Shown one piece after another: positions 17,348 to 25,754 of a DNA stretch of 64,000 bases. The position numbers and the translations under genes are program-made. Within the stretch, counting starts at the first letter, position 1, and every line of letters begins with the position of its first letter. The stretch is from Vulcanimicrobiota bacterium (GTDB taxonomy: Bacteria; Vulcanimicrobiota; Vulcanimicrobiia; Vulcanimicrobiales; Vulcanimicrobiaceae): NCBI GenBank assembly GCA_019235995.1, contig JAFAJV010000032.1, positions 31,298-95,297 of the forward strand. The letters run 5' to 3'. The notes under the pieces are model-generated. The model was not told the origin of the DNA, searched no databases, and worked only from the letters and a program-made list of their open reading frames with translations.

Positions 17348-17822
17348 CCTGAGCCTGTCTAAGGGCGAAGGAGGATTTGCCGCCGGTCTTGCGCAGCAAG
17401 CGCAGCGAATCGATGACGATGGCCTTGTCGAGCGACTTGGCCATGTCGTAGATGGTCAGCGCGGCGACGCTCGCGGCGACGAGCGCCTCCAGCTCGACGC
17501 CGGTCCGAGCCGACGTGCAGGCCTCCGTCTCGACGCGCAGCGCGCCGTCGTCGCGCCATTCGAAGCGCACGTCGACCTTGTCCAGCGGCAGCGGGTGAGC
17601 TAGGGGAATGAGCGTGGCCGTGCGCTTTGCGGCGAGAATCCCGGCGACCTGAGCGGCGACGAGGGCGTCCCCTTTCTTGAGGGTTGCCTCGCGCAGCGCA
17701 TTCCGTGCCGCGACGTTCATGCGAACGACCGCCTCCGCGGTCGCGGACCGAGAAGTCACGTTCTTTGCGGAAACGTCGACCATCGCGATGCTCGCGTCGG
17801 CTGCGAGGTGCGAGGACTTCAC
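17331..17822 (-). CDS. moaC: Cyclic pyranopterin monophosphate synthase accessory protein
   Basis: MoaC works after the radical-SAM enzyme MoaA to make cyclic pyranopterin monophosphate in molybdenum-cofactor synthesis. The 163-residue product starts at a GTG (17822) that overlaps the upstream stop as GTGA, then VDVSAKNVTSRSATAEA, IPLAHPLPLDKVDV and RTGVELEALVAASVAALTIYDMAK, all MoaC signatures. The last residues (SSFALRQAQGDNDV) do not look like MoaC: they are the translation of an intergenic-type palindrome that has replaced the native end of the gene. Confidence 0.95.
   Translation of the reverse strand: MKSSHLAADASIAMVDVSAKNVTSRSATAEAVVRMNVAARNALREATLKKGDALVAAQVAGILAAKRTATLIPLAHPLPLDKVDVRFEWRDDGALRVETEACTSARTGVELEALVAASVAALTIYDMAKSLDKAIVIDSLRLLRKTGGKSSFALRQAQGDNDV
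17341..17371. repeat. REP-like palindrome (CACCCTGAGCCTGTC type)
   Basis: The bases CACCCTGAGCCTGTCTAAGG and their continuation match a short imperfect palindrome (CCCTGAG ... CTAAGGG) that I know as a very widespread mini-element normally seen between genes. Here it covers the moaC stop region and the first codons upstream of mogA, and is translated as FALRQAQGD. Only this clear copy is present in the window. Confidence 0.6.
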
Positions 17823-18007
17823 CGGGGTGCGCTTTGGAAACGGGCCCAGATCAAGCACAGCAGGGCCAACACCCACAGGACGACGAGATGGGTGATGTGA
17901 TGCGCGTGCTGCGCGCCGGACTGCGTGAAGAAATTGATCTTCCCGAGGCCGTAGAGAATTCCGAGGACGAAGAAGAGGATCGCCAAGGCGATCGCGACGA
18001 CTCTCAT
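17819..18007 (-). CDS. Small membrane protein, two predicted helices
   Basis: A 62-residue product with two hydrophobic segments (VVAIALAILFFVLGILYGL and ITHLVVLWVLALLCLIW) joined by a polar loop with a His-rich AQHAHH. It overlaps the uppP stop by four bases at its start and the moaC start at its end, so it is clearly part of the operon. I do not recognise the family; a helper of the neighbouring undecaprenyl-pyrophosphate phosphatase is possible but unproved. Confidence 0.75.
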   Translation of the reverse strand: MRVVAIALAILFFVLGILYGLGKINFFTQSGAQHAHHITHLVVLWVLALLCLIWARFQSAPR

Positions 18008-18864
18008 GTGATCATTCCCTCGCGTGCGAGAATCAGGCAGATTGCGCCCACGATGACACAGTACCAGCCGAACGGGCGCAGATCGTTCGACCGGAAGTAG
18101 CGCGTCAAAAAGGCCACCGAAAGATATGCGGCGACTCCGGCCGCAATTCCGCCGACGATGGCCTGGAGCAACACCACGTGTGCCGCCGGGACGAAGAGCC
18201 TCGGTATCTCGAGCAACGCAGCCGCCAAAATCACGGGCGTCGCAAGCAAGAACGAGAAGCGCGCCGCGTCCTCATGGTCCAGGTCGCACAGCAGCCCGGC
18301 GACCATCGAAATGCCGGATCGGGAGATCCCCGGCAGCAGCGCGAGCGCCTGAGCCGCGCCGACGGCGAGACTGCCGGCATAGCTCAGACGCTCGATCGGC
18401 TTATCCTCGCGTCCGGCGCTTCGCCGCTGATGCCGCCGCAGCGCCTCGCCGGCGAACATGACGAGCCCGTTGATCATGAGAAAAAACGCCGCGGGCGCGG
18501 GCGAGCCGAACAGGCGACGCACCGGCGCCTCGAAGATCAAACCGAGAAGGCCGACCGGAATCGTCGCCACGACGAGCCGCCAGCCGATCCGCTCGTCGCG
18601 GTCCGCGCTCAGGCGTCCTCGAACGACGCTCGCGACGAGCGCGCGGACGATCGCGTACCATTCCGCGCGGTAAAACACTACCAGCGCGAGTGCCGTGCCG
18701 AGGTGCAGGACGACGACGAATGCGAGGAATGAGACGCTGGAACGATCCAGGTTGTGCCACCCGAGGACGGCCGGCACGAGGATCGTGTGGCCGAGACTCG
18801 ACACGGGAAACAGCTCGCTCACGCCCTGCAGCAGCGCCAGAGCGAGTGCTTGGAAGAGCGTCAC
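18004..18864 (-). CDS. uppP: Undecaprenyl-diphosphatase UppP/BacA
   Basis: An integral membrane phosphatase that recycles the undecaprenyl-pyrophosphate carrier for peptidoglycan and glycan export. The 286-residue product has the first signature LLQGVSELFPVSSLGH (catalytic Glu17 and the Ser pair 22-23) and the second, LLPGISRSGISMVAGLLC, plus seven to eight hydrophobic segments. Many homologues read VSSTGH where this one reads VSSLGH, a mild variation. It starts at a GTG 16 bp after a tonB-like gene and is probably co-transcribed with the exb/ton genes. Confidence 0.94.
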   Translation of the reverse strand: MTLFQALALALLQGVSELFPVSSLGHTILVPAVLGWHNLDRSSVSFLAFVVVLHLGTALALVVFYRAEWYAIVRALVASVVRGRLSADRDERIGWRLVVATIPVGLLGLIFEAPVRRLFGSPAPAAFFLMINGLVMFAGEALRRHQRRSAGREDKPIERLSYAGSLAVGAAQALALLPGISRSGISMVAGLLCDLDHEDAARFSFLLATPVILAAALLEIPRLFVPAAHVVLLQAIVGGIAAGVAAYLSVAFLTRYFRSNDLRPFGWYCVIVGAICLILAREGMIT

Positions 18865-18880
18865 GAGGGCCGAGCGGCTT

Positions 18881-19510
18881 CTACCACGCCACGAACTTTA
18901 CGCTGAAGGTGTAGTCTCCCGCAATCGGCTTGCAGTTGCGGAGCGCCGGCGTGTAACGCGCGTCGCGCGCCATCCCGACCGCGACGAGATCGAGCGATGA
19001 ATTTCCGGTGCTCCGCATCACTCCCGTGGAGGTGACTTGCCCGCCGGGATCGAGCTGGACGCGCACGAACGCGACGCCGCTCGTCCCTTCTGCGCGCGCC
19101 GCGGACGCGATGTCGGGCGGCGATGGCGACGCGGCGATCGCCGCCGGCGCGTTCGGTTGGGTGCATCCGCCGGCGGACGTCGTCGCGGCCGGCGGCGGAG
19201 GCGGCGTCGCGGGGGCCGGCGTGGGCGCGGGCGGCGTGCCATAGGCCGTCCCCGCGGGTCCTGCTAGTCCGTTGGGCTTTCGCGGCGGAGCCGAGGCGAC
19301 CGTACGAGGGGCCGGCGTGCGTTTCGGCGGCGGTGGCGGCGGCGTTCGCATCTTCGTCACCGCGATCGTCGCCGGCCGATGTTCGATCGAGACGACCTCA
19401 GCCTGCCCCTGCGGCGTGGGCGTGGGCGGCCGCATGATCAGCGCCACGATGAGATGCACGAGCAGCGAGAGCGCGAACGCAATGACCAGCAAACGCGGGA
19501 TGCGTTTCAT
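18881..19510 (-). CDS. TonB-family energy transducer (second copy)
   Basis: The 209-residue product has one N-terminal membrane anchor (LLVIAFALSLLVHLIVALIM), a Pro-rich spacer (TPPPPPPKRTPAP and PTPAPATPPPPP) and a C-terminal TonB-like domain (VAFVRVQLDPGGQVTSTGVM ... ARYTPALRNCKPIAGDYTFSVKF). It shares the C-terminal pattern, including two cysteines, with the neighbour upstream, so the pair arose by duplication. It should couple the proton-motive force harvested by ExbB/ExbD to outer-membrane transport; no TonB-dependent receptor lies in the window. Confidence 0.85.
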   Translation of the reverse strand: MKRIPRLLVIAFALSLLVHLIVALIMRPPTPTPQGQAEVVSIEHRPATIAVTKMRTPPPPPPKRTPAPRTVASAPPRKPNGLAGPAGTAYGTPPAPTPAPATPPPPPAATTSAGGCTQPNAPAAIAASPSPPDIASAARAEGTSGVAFVRVQLDPGGQVTSTGVMRSTGNSSLDLVAVGMARDARYTPALRNCKPIAGDYTFSVKFVAW

Positions 19511-19531
19511 GCCTCATGACACGCTGGGTGA

Positions 19532-20263
19532 CTAGTCGGGTTGGAAATCCGCGCGGAAGAGATAATCACCCGTCGTCGGCTGGCAGTTCACGAGCTTCGG
19601 CGAGTACGTCGACTGCCGAGCCGCGCGCAACGCCGCCTGATCGATCGACATGTTGCCCGAACTCTTGTACACCTTGGCGGTAATCAAATTGCCGCTCGGC
19701 CCGACCGTGACTTCGACGTTGACGGTCACTGCGCCGAGTCCCAGATCGAGCGCCGACTGCGGATAGTCGGGCTGGACCGGATTCGTAACCGTCGCCTCGA
19801 CGTTCGGATTCGCGCAGGCGGGCTTGGGCGTCCCGGCCGGAGCGGCAGCCGCTTGCGGCCCCGCGGTGCCTTGACCCGCAGGTGCGCCGTTCTCGGTACC
19901 GGACTTGGGCTGCGCGACGGTGTTTTCCGTCGATCCCGAGGCGGCTCGGCTCGTGGTGTGAACGAGATTCACCTTGAGCTTCTGCTGCTGCACCTGCTGC
20001 TGCTTGGGCGGCGGCGTTGATTGGGGCGGCGGCGTCGGCGTGGGAGGCGGCGTCGGAGTCGGCGGCGGCGGCGTATGAACGATCGCCTTGTGGATTTTCG
20101 AAACGGTTACTTCTTCGGTCTTATTCTCTTCGCTGTGCTTGAGGATGTTCGGGAAGATCGAGCCGATCGCCAAGTGCGCGACGATCGAGATCACGAACGC
20201 CCATCCAATGAAGCTGCGGACGCGCTCACCGGTGGTGATGTAGCCAGATCCGCGCTTGGCCAT
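19532..20263 (-). CDS. tonB: TonB-family energy transducer
   Basis: A 243-residue protein with a membrane anchor at about 17-37, a spacer with PPPPTPTPPPTPTPPP-type repeats and a Gln-rich stretch (KQQQVQQQK), and a C-terminal TonB fold (PVQPDYPQSALDLGLGAVTVNVEVTVGPSGNLITAKVYKSSGN ... STYSPKLVNCQPTTGDYLF). Two cysteines flank the C-terminal domain and may form a disulphide in the periplasm. It follows the second exbD by three bases. With exbB and two exbD genes it forms a complete energising complex. Confidence 0.92.
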   Translation of the reverse strand: MAKRGSGYITTGERVRSFIGWAFVISIVAHLAIGSIFPNILKHSEENKTEEVTVSKIHKAIVHTPPPPTPTPPPTPTPPPQSTPPPKQQQVQQQKLKVNLVHTTSRAASGSTENTVAQPKSGTENGAPAGQGTAGPQAAAAPAGTPKPACANPNVEATVTNPVQPDYPQSALDLGLGAVTVNVEVTVGPSGNLITAKVYKSSGNMSIDQAALRAARQSTYSPKLVNCQPTTGDYLFRADFQPD

Positions 20264-20266
20264 CGC

Positions 20267-20692
20267 CTACTGGTTGACTCCCTGGGGCGTGCCCTGAACG
20301 TGGTTCGCGAGGCCGAAATCGGTGAGATCGACGGATTTTGCGGCGTCCATCACCTGGAGTATTACCCCATAGCTGGCCTTGGGATCGGCCTTGATGATCA
20401 CGCTCTTGAAGCGGCGGCCGGTCGCATCTTGCAACTGTCCGAACGCCGCCTTCGCGTCGGCGATCGTCACCGTATTGGACCCGATCTGGACGTGATCGTG
20501 CTCGTCGATGATCACCACGATCTGTGAGGGTTGAACCTTGTCCTTGTTGTAGGCCTCGGGAAGCTTCGGCTCTTTGGTGACCGACGCTAAAATGATGAAA
20601 ATGATGAGCAACACCAACAGCACGTCCGTAAACGGCGTGATGTTGATCGTCGACATTACCTCATCTTCGCCTCCACCGGTGGAAACGGCCAC
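20267..20692 (-). CDS. exbD: Biopolymer transport protein ExbD (second)
   Basis: A 141-residue protein with a short cytoplasmic N-terminus (STINITPFTDVLLVLLIIFIIL, the membrane helix with its conserved Asp) and a periplasmic domain (VVIIDEHDHVQIGSNTVTI ... FKSVIIKADPKASYGVILQVMDAAKSVDLTDFGLA). ExbD and ExbB form the proton channel that powers TonB. A second exbD precedes it; the pair may form mixed dimers, as is inferred for other systems with two ExbD proteins. Confidence 0.94.
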   Translation of the reverse strand: MAVSTGGGEDEVMSTINITPFTDVLLVLLIIFIILASVTKEPKLPEAYNKDKVQPSQIVVIIDEHDHVQIGSNTVTIADAKAAFGQLQDATGRRFKSVIIKADPKASYGVILQVMDAAKSVDLTDFGLANHVQGTPQGVNQ

Positions 20693-20707
20693 GTGCTAAA
20701 CCCTCCC

Positions 20708-21118
20708 CTATGACGTGACGAAGCCGACGTCTTCGAGCCCGGCGTTCTTGGCGGCGTCCAGAATCCGAATGATGACCCCGTACGGCGCCTTGGCATCGGC
20801 AATGATGGCGACGTGATGGTGCGGCTTCTTCTTCGATGCATCGTACATGATGCGATAGATGCCCGCCTGATCGGTCTTCGTACCGTCGACGAAGATGACG
20901 CCCTTGTTGTTGACGTCGACCTCGATGTCGTTCTTGTTCTTGTTTTGAGTCGACGGATTGTTATTCTTGTTGGGCAGCTCTTTCTCGAAGCCCGGCGGCG
21001 CGACCAGCGCGGCGAGAATCATGAAAATGATGAGCAGCACGAGCAAAACGTCGGTGAACGGCGTGATGTTGATCTCCGCCATTACCTCTTGCTCTTGTTG
21101 TGCCGAGAGCAGTCCCAT
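20708..21118 (-). CDS. exbD: Biopolymer transport protein ExbD (first)
   Basis: The 136-residue product shows the same layout as its neighbour: EVMAEINITPFTDVLLVLLIIFMIL, then a periplasmic domain ending YGVIIRILDAAKNAGLEDVGFVTS. An Asn/Lys-rich segment (LPNKNNNPSTQNKNKNDIEV) separates helix and domain and differs from the second ExbD, so the two have diverged. It lies 17 bp after exbB. Confidence 0.94.
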   Translation of the reverse strand: MGLLSAQQEQEVMAEINITPFTDVLLVLLIIFMILAALVAPPGFEKELPNKNNNPSTQNKNKNDIEVDVNNKGVIFVDGTKTDQAGIYRIMYDASKKKPHHHVAIIADAKAPYGVIIRILDAAKNAGLEDVGFVTS

Positions 21119-21135
21119 GGTCGTGCCTTACCGGC

Positions 21136-21804
21136 CTATTTGCTCGCTTTTGTCGGTTGATAAAGGTCCGTCGGAATCGGCGAGCCGGTGTTGTGGAAGT
21201 GAAGCATTTCGGCGAGCTGGTTGGCGGCGACGATCATCTCTTGGTTGTAATTCTTGATCCGCGACTTGAAGAAGTTAAAGAAGACCACGGCGATAACGGC
21301 GATGATCAGACCCGTCGCCGTCGTGATGAGCGCCTCCGACACGCCTGCCGCGACGACGGCGGGCGTCGAATTGCCCTTGAGCGCGATGTCTTGGAACGCG
21401 CGGATGATGCCCAAGACGGTTCCGAACAGTCCGACGAACGGTGCGATGACGGCGATCGTTCCGATGATGGCGAGATTGCGCTCCAGCGAGTTGAGGTGTT
21501 CCATCAGCGCGATCGAGAGCGCGTCGGTGATGTCGGTGCGATTCTTCTCGCCGCGACGCAGTCCGAACTCGAGGATCCTCGGAAGCATCCCGCGGTTCTT
21601 CTTACAGATTGCAATGGCCCCGTCGAGGTCGTCTTCCGAAACCTTGGTGCCGATCTGCCGCAGCAGGCCCTTGGTATCGGAGTGCTGCATGCCGAAGAAA
21701 ACTAGGCGTTCGATTACGACGGCGAGACCGACGATAGAAATGAGCAGCAGAAGCCACATATCCCAGCCGCCCTGCTGCATGAGACCCATAAATCCCGAAA
21801 ACAC
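21136..21804 (-). CDS. exbB: ExbB/MotA/TolQ-type proton channel protein
   Basis: A 222-residue membrane protein with an N-terminal helix (WDMWLLLLISIVGLAVVIERLVFF), a cytoplasmic loop, and the characteristic pair of helices around APFVGLFGTVLGIIRAFQDIAL and GVSEALITTATGLIIAVIAVVFFNFF. These are the ExbB/TolQ signatures. The frame opens with a GTG at 21804; an ATG six codons in is the alternative. A GGAGGG lies upstream. It heads the exbB-exbD-exbD-tonB-tonB row. TolQ is possible, but the tonB genes downstream favour ExbB. Confidence 0.93.
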   Translation of the reverse strand: MFSGFMGLMQQGGWDMWLLLLISIVGLAVVIERLVFFGMQHSDTKGLLRQIGTKVSEDDLDGAIAICKKNRGMLPRILEFGLRRGEKNRTDITDALSIALMEHLNSLERNLAIIGTIAVIAPFVGLFGTVLGIIRAFQDIALKGNSTPAVVAAGVSEALITTATGLIIAVIAVVFFNFFKSRIKNYNQEMIVAANQLAEMLHFHNTGSPIPTDLYQPTKASK

Positions 21805-21901
21805 GGCTCTACGATCCCTCCACTAAACGTGCTCTCCGCGGCGGGTTCCCGCCCCGTGAGGCCGCGACATTGGCCTACCCCTGCCTAAAGTCCTGGTAAC
21901 C

Positions 21902-23290
21902 TTAACTACCGCTTCCCGACTGAGCGGCCGGCGCCGCATTCAGGTTCTTTTTCGTGAACGATTCGATCTGTAGCGAGAGCGCCTCATTGCCCTCGGCTTT
22001 CGCTTGCTGGTCGGCCTTGTCCAAGGCAGCGGCCGCCCTTTTCTTCGTGCCGTCGTCGTGGCTCGACGCCCACTGACCCGTCAACGCGATGCCTTCGGCG
22101 AAATTGGCGGCGGCGTCGTTGGGCTTGAGCGCGAGGGCCTTGTCGGCATACGCCTGCATCCGTTTGTAGTCCGGCTTGTCCATCTTCGCAACCAAGAACG
22201 CCTCCTGCGTATAGGCTGTGACGGCTACCTCCGGATCGCCGCTTGCAGCGGCCTGATCGAAGGCCTTGAAGGCGGCGTCGTAATTCTTCGCGTTCGCGGC
22301 GTCGACGCCGGCCTTGAGCAAGTTGCTCCCGAGGACGCGGCCCGGCATCGTGCTGTTGGGATCGAGCTGCTTGACCTCGGCAGCCAGCGCCTGCATGTCC
22401 GCGGTGTCGTTGGTCTGCATGTAGGCGTTCATGAGGGCCGTATCGATGGCAACCTTGGCGTTGGTCGGCGTCTTCGGATCGGCGAACGCCGCGGCGCGTA
22501 CCTGCTTGAGCGTTGCGATGGCGTCCGAATACTGTTTGCTCGCCAGCTGCGCCTGGCCGAGGGCATATTTCGAGTTCGTGTTCGGTTCGATCGCGACGGC
22601 TTTCTGTGCGTACGCCATGGCCTTGGCGGGGTCGCTCGCCGCGACGTCGACGGCGGCCCTCGCAAGGCTCTGAGCGGCGATCGGCTTGAACTGCTGGCCC
22701 ACCGTCCCGACCTTATCAAAGGCGGCTGCGGCCGTCGCGTAGTCGCCGCTGTCGAACGCCGCTACTCCGAGCATCTGTCGCAGCGACTCGTCTCCTGGCG
22801 AGGACAAGAGCTCCATCTGCGCCTTCGACTTAGCCTCGGAGTACTGCTTGGCGCGAATGAGCGCCGCGACTTGGCTCGCGGCGCCGCTGAGCGAGCCCCC
22901 CGCGGGGACGGCCCCCGACTCGGAGCTTTCGCTCGGCGTGGTCGCTACCGACTTGCCGTGAAACTGCAGCGTGAAGTCATAAAACGCCGTGATCGGCGTC
23001 GAGCCGCGGTGCGCCGGGCGATACGTCGAGTTCTGCGCGATCTCCATCGCCGCGTCGTCGTCGCCGTGATTGGTGGAGCTGATGACCTTCACGGCTCGAT
23101 GGGAGCCGTCGGGGTGAACCTCGACCTGAACGACGACCTTGCCGCTGCCGGCGATGGGTTTGCTCGTGGTTCCTTGGTGGATCAGCTTTGCCGGCGCGAA
23201 CTCGTTCGCGTACTGAGCGAGTGCCGGGATACCGGCGAAGACGGCGAGCGCCGCGACGGCCGGGGCGACGACTGTGCGGAGAGTTTTCAT
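21902..23290 (-). CDS. Exported protein with TonB_C-like and TPR domains
   Basis: A 462-residue protein with a signal peptide (KTLRTVVAPAVAALAVFAGIPALA), a TonB C-terminal-like domain at about 35-120 (GSGKVVVQVEVHPDGSHRAVKVISSTNHGDDDAAMEIAQNSTYRPAHRGSTPITAFYDFTLQF without a membrane anchor), then several TPR repeats (SLRQMLGVAAFDSGDYATAAAAFDKV, KYALGQAQLASKQYSDAIATLKQ). The ATG at 23290 follows GAGGTG. The combination suggests a periplasmic scaffold working with the ExbB/D-TonB system encoded downstream. I do not recognise a named family. Confidence 0.85.
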   Translation of the reverse strand: MKTLRTVVAPAVAALAVFAGIPALAQYANEFAPAKLIHQGTTSKPIAGSGKVVVQVEVHPDGSHRAVKVISSTNHGDDDAAMEIAQNSTYRPAHRGSTPITAFYDFTLQFHGKSVATTPSESSESGAVPAGGSLSGAASQVAALIRAKQYSEAKSKAQMELLSSPGDESLRQMLGVAAFDSGDYATAAAAFDKVGTVGQQFKPIAAQSLARAAVDVAASDPAKAMAYAQKAVAIEPNTNSKYALGQAQLASKQYSDAIATLKQVRAAAFADPKTPTNAKVAIDTALMNAYMQTNDTADMQALAAEVKQLDPNSTMPGRVLGSNLLKAGVDAANAKNYDAAFKAFDQAAASGDPEVAVTAYTQEAFLVAKMDKPDYKRMQAYADKALALKPNDAAANFAEGIALTGQWASSHDDGTKKRAAAALDKADQQAKAEGNEALSLQIESFTKKNLNAAPAAQSGSGS

Positions 23291-23322
23291 GGCGCACCTC
23301 ACGCGGAGGTGGTACGAGGCCG

Positions 23323-24048
23323 TCACGCCGGCGGCCTGCGATGTCGCTCGAGGGCCGTTCGCTCGCGAGGCGTCAGCTCGCGAAACCGACCGGGCGCCAG
23401 CGCGCCGATGCTCAAGGGACCGAAGCGCGTGCGCGTGAGCGCCAGAACGCGGTGCCCTAGCGCTTCGAACATGCGGCGTACCTGGCGGTTGCGCCCCTCG
23501 TGAATGGTCACGTCGACGACGCTCGAATCGCGGCGCACCGCGACGACACGCACCTTCGCGGCCGCCGCGCGGAACTCCGGAAGCATCACGCCCTCGATCA
23601 GGCGATGGACGTCCTCGGAGGAAAGGCGGCCCGCGATCGATGCGCGATAGGTCTTCTCCACGCCGAAGCGCGGATGGAGCAGGCGATGCGCGAGCTCGCC
23701 GTCGTCGGTCAACAGCAGCGCGCCCGACGTCGCGAAGTCCAACCGTCCTACCGGAAACAATCCGGGACGCGTCACCAAGTCCGCGACGCTGGAGCGCCGC
23801 TGCGGATCGCTCATCGTCGTCACGACCCCGACCGGTTTATGCAACAGCAGATACGTGTGCTCGCGCGGAAGCTCGACGACGCCTCCATCCACCTCAACCC
23901 GGTCGCCTTCGTCAATCGTGACGCCTAGCTCGGTCACGACACGCCCATTGACATGCACACGCCCGGTCGCGATTAAATCATCCGCATGCCGTCTGGACGC
24001 GACTCCCGCCCGGGCCAGAAATTTGTTGAGTCTTGTCGCCTTTCCCAC
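23323..24048 (-). CDS. rluB: RluB-type rRNA pseudouridine synthase
   Basis: The 241-residue product has an S4 domain at the start (TRLNKFLARAGVASRRHADDLIATGRVHVNGRVVTELG) and the RsuA/RluB catalytic domain, with the aspartate in FPVGRLDFATSGALLLTDDGELAHRLLHP and GRNRQVRRMFEALGHRV later. It makes pseudouridine in 23S (RluB) or 16S (RsuA) rRNA; the longer S4 form and sequence favour RluB but motif reading alone cannot settle it. Confidence 0.92.
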   Translation of the reverse strand: MGKATRLNKFLARAGVASRRHADDLIATGRVHVNGRVVTELGVTIDEGDRVEVDGGVVELPREHTYLLLHKPVGVVTTMSDPQRRSSVADLVTRPGLFPVGRLDFATSGALLLTDDGELAHRLLHPRFGVEKTYRASIAGRLSSEDVHRLIEGVMLPEFRAAAAKVRVVAVRRDSSVVDVTIHEGRNRQVRRMFEALGHRVLALTRTRFGPLSIGALAPGRFRELTPRERTALERHRRPPA

Positions 24049-24153
24049 AAAATATTAAGTGGAGGAACGCGCTCGTGGGGCGGCTACGTTCCGTTACGGC
24101 GGCGTGTGAATGCGCCGCGGAACCACGGAGGGCGAGAGCGGCGAGCCGGAAAC

Positions 24154-25557
24154 TTAGTATTTCCCGTTGTCTTCGTAACCGCGCGACATCGACATCGCCT
24201 CTTTGGTAACCGACTGCAAGAACTCTTCGTTCGTGCGCGTCTGCACCATCTTGTCGAGGATGATCTCGGTGATGTCGCCGGTGTTGAGGACGGCGGTCGC
24301 GCGCCGCAGCATCCAGATCTTGCGCATCTCCTCCGGCGAGAGGAGCAGCTCCTCGCGACGCGTGCCGGAGCGCTTGATGTCGATCGCGGGAAAGACGCGC
24401 GACTCGGCGAGCTTGCGAGTGAGGTTGAGCTCCATGTTGCCGGTGCCCTTGAACTCCTCGAAGATCACGTCGTCCATCTTCGATCCGGTCTCGATCAGCG
24501 CGGTTCCGACGATCGTCAGCGAACCGCCGTTCTCGATCTTGCGCGCCGCGCCGAAGAAGCGCTTCGGCTTGTGGAGCGACGCGGTGTCGAGGCCGCCCGA
24601 AAGCGTGCGGCCGGAGCTGGCGACGACTTGGTTGTAGGCGCGCGCGAGCCGCGTGATCGAATCGAGGAGGATTACTACGTCTTTTCCGAGCTCGACGAGA
24701 CGCTTGGCGCGCTCCATCGTAAGCTCGGCGACGGTCGTGTGGTTCTCGGGATGCTCGTCGAAGGTCGAGGCGACGACCTCTCCGTCGATCGTGCGCTGCA
24801 TGTCGGTGACTTCTTCGGGCCGCTCGTCAACGAGCAACGCGATGATGTGCGCGTCGGGATGGTTGATCGAAATGCCCTGGGCGATGTTCTTGAGCAGCGT
24901 CGTTTTCCCGGCCTTGGGCGGCGAAACGATTAGGGCGCGCTGGCCTTTGCCGATCGGGGAGAACAGGTCGATGACGCGCGTCGAAAGCTGCGTCGAACGA
25001 TTCTCGAGCTTGAACCGCTCCTCCGGAAAGATCGGCGTTCCCTTTTCGAACACCGGCCTGCCCTTGATGGCCTCCGGGTCGAGTCCGTTGACTTTATCGA
25101 CGCGAATGAGCCCGTAATACTTCTCGCTCTCCTTCGGGCGACGGGCCTGCCCTTCGACCATGTCTCCGCGCCGAAGCTCGAAGCGCCGTATCTGCGACTG
25201 ACTGACGTAGATGTCATCGTTGCCGATGTAATAGCCGGCGCGGCGCAAGAACCCATATCCCTCGGGCAGGATGTCGAGAATGCCGCTGGCGACCTCGATT
25301 CCGGAGCGCGCGATCTGCGCCGCAAGCAGCAGCGCGACGATCTCGTCCTTCTTGACCTTCGCCGGCGTCGGAATTTCGACTTCGAGCTCCTTCGCGATGT
25401 CGAGAAGCTCGCTCTTGGTCTTTTCGCCGAGCTGAGCGGCGGTGAGCATCGGCGGTGCTTCGACTTGCGGAAGCTGCTCGTGATACGGCGCCGGATGCTG
25501 CCCAAAGTGATGCCGGCGACGCGATCGGCGACGGCGGCCGCCGCCCGGCTGGCGCAT
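24154..25557 (-). CDS. rho: Transcription termination factor Rho
   Basis: A hexameric RNA helicase that ends transcription at Rho-dependent sites. From the ATG at 25557 it has 467 residues: an Arg/His-rich N-terminal insertion (GGGRRRRSRRRHHFGQH), the Rho_N helical domain (LTAAQLGEKTKSELLDIAKELEVE), the cold-shock RNA-binding domain (GILDILPEGYGFLRRAGYYIGNDDIYVSQSQIRRF), Walker A (SPPKAGKTTLLK) and Walker B (VVILLDSITRLARAYN), then the Q and R loops. An in-frame ATG at 25632 would add 25 residues. A good promoter lies about 190 bases upstream. Confidence 0.96.
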   Translation of the reverse strand: MRQPGGGRRRRSRRRHHFGQHPAPYHEQLPQVEAPPMLTAAQLGEKTKSELLDIAKELEVEIPTPAKVKKDEIVALLLAAQIARSGIEVASGILDILPEGYGFLRRAGYYIGNDDIYVSQSQIRRFELRRGDMVEGQARRPKESEKYYGLIRVDKVNGLDPEAIKGRPVFEKGTPIFPEERFKLENRSTQLSTRVIDLFSPIGKGQRALIVSPPKAGKTTLLKNIAQGISINHPDAHIIALLVDERPEEVTDMQRTIDGEVVASTFDEHPENHTTVAELTMERAKRLVELGKDVVILLDSITRLARAYNQVVASSGRTLSGGLDTASLHKPKRFFGAARKIENGGSLTIVGTALIETGSKMDDVIFEEFKGTGNMELNLTRKLAESRVFPAIDIKRSGTRREELLLSPEEMRKIWMLRRATAVLNTGDITEIILDKMVQTRTNEEFLQSVTKEAMSMSRGYEDNGKY

Positions 25558-25754
25558 ATCGTTATTGAAGCGTTGTTCTATGTTGGGGCGATGTTCCGTT
25601 TGCAGAAGAGTATCTCGCTGTAAGAGCCGCACACGTCAAGCTTGCAGATCGAGTACGAGGCGAGGCTGCCTGCGTTTTTCAGACCGGCGACGTGAGCGAG
25701 GGGATGTCAAAAGTTGTCGCAGCCGTCAGCAAAGCAACGCGGCACGACGAACAC

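Noticed and set aside
25705..25710. A TTGACA -35 hexamer on the minus strand upstream of rho
   Set aside because: No acceptable -10 lies 16-18 bases downstream; the pair at 25,755-25,783 is better.
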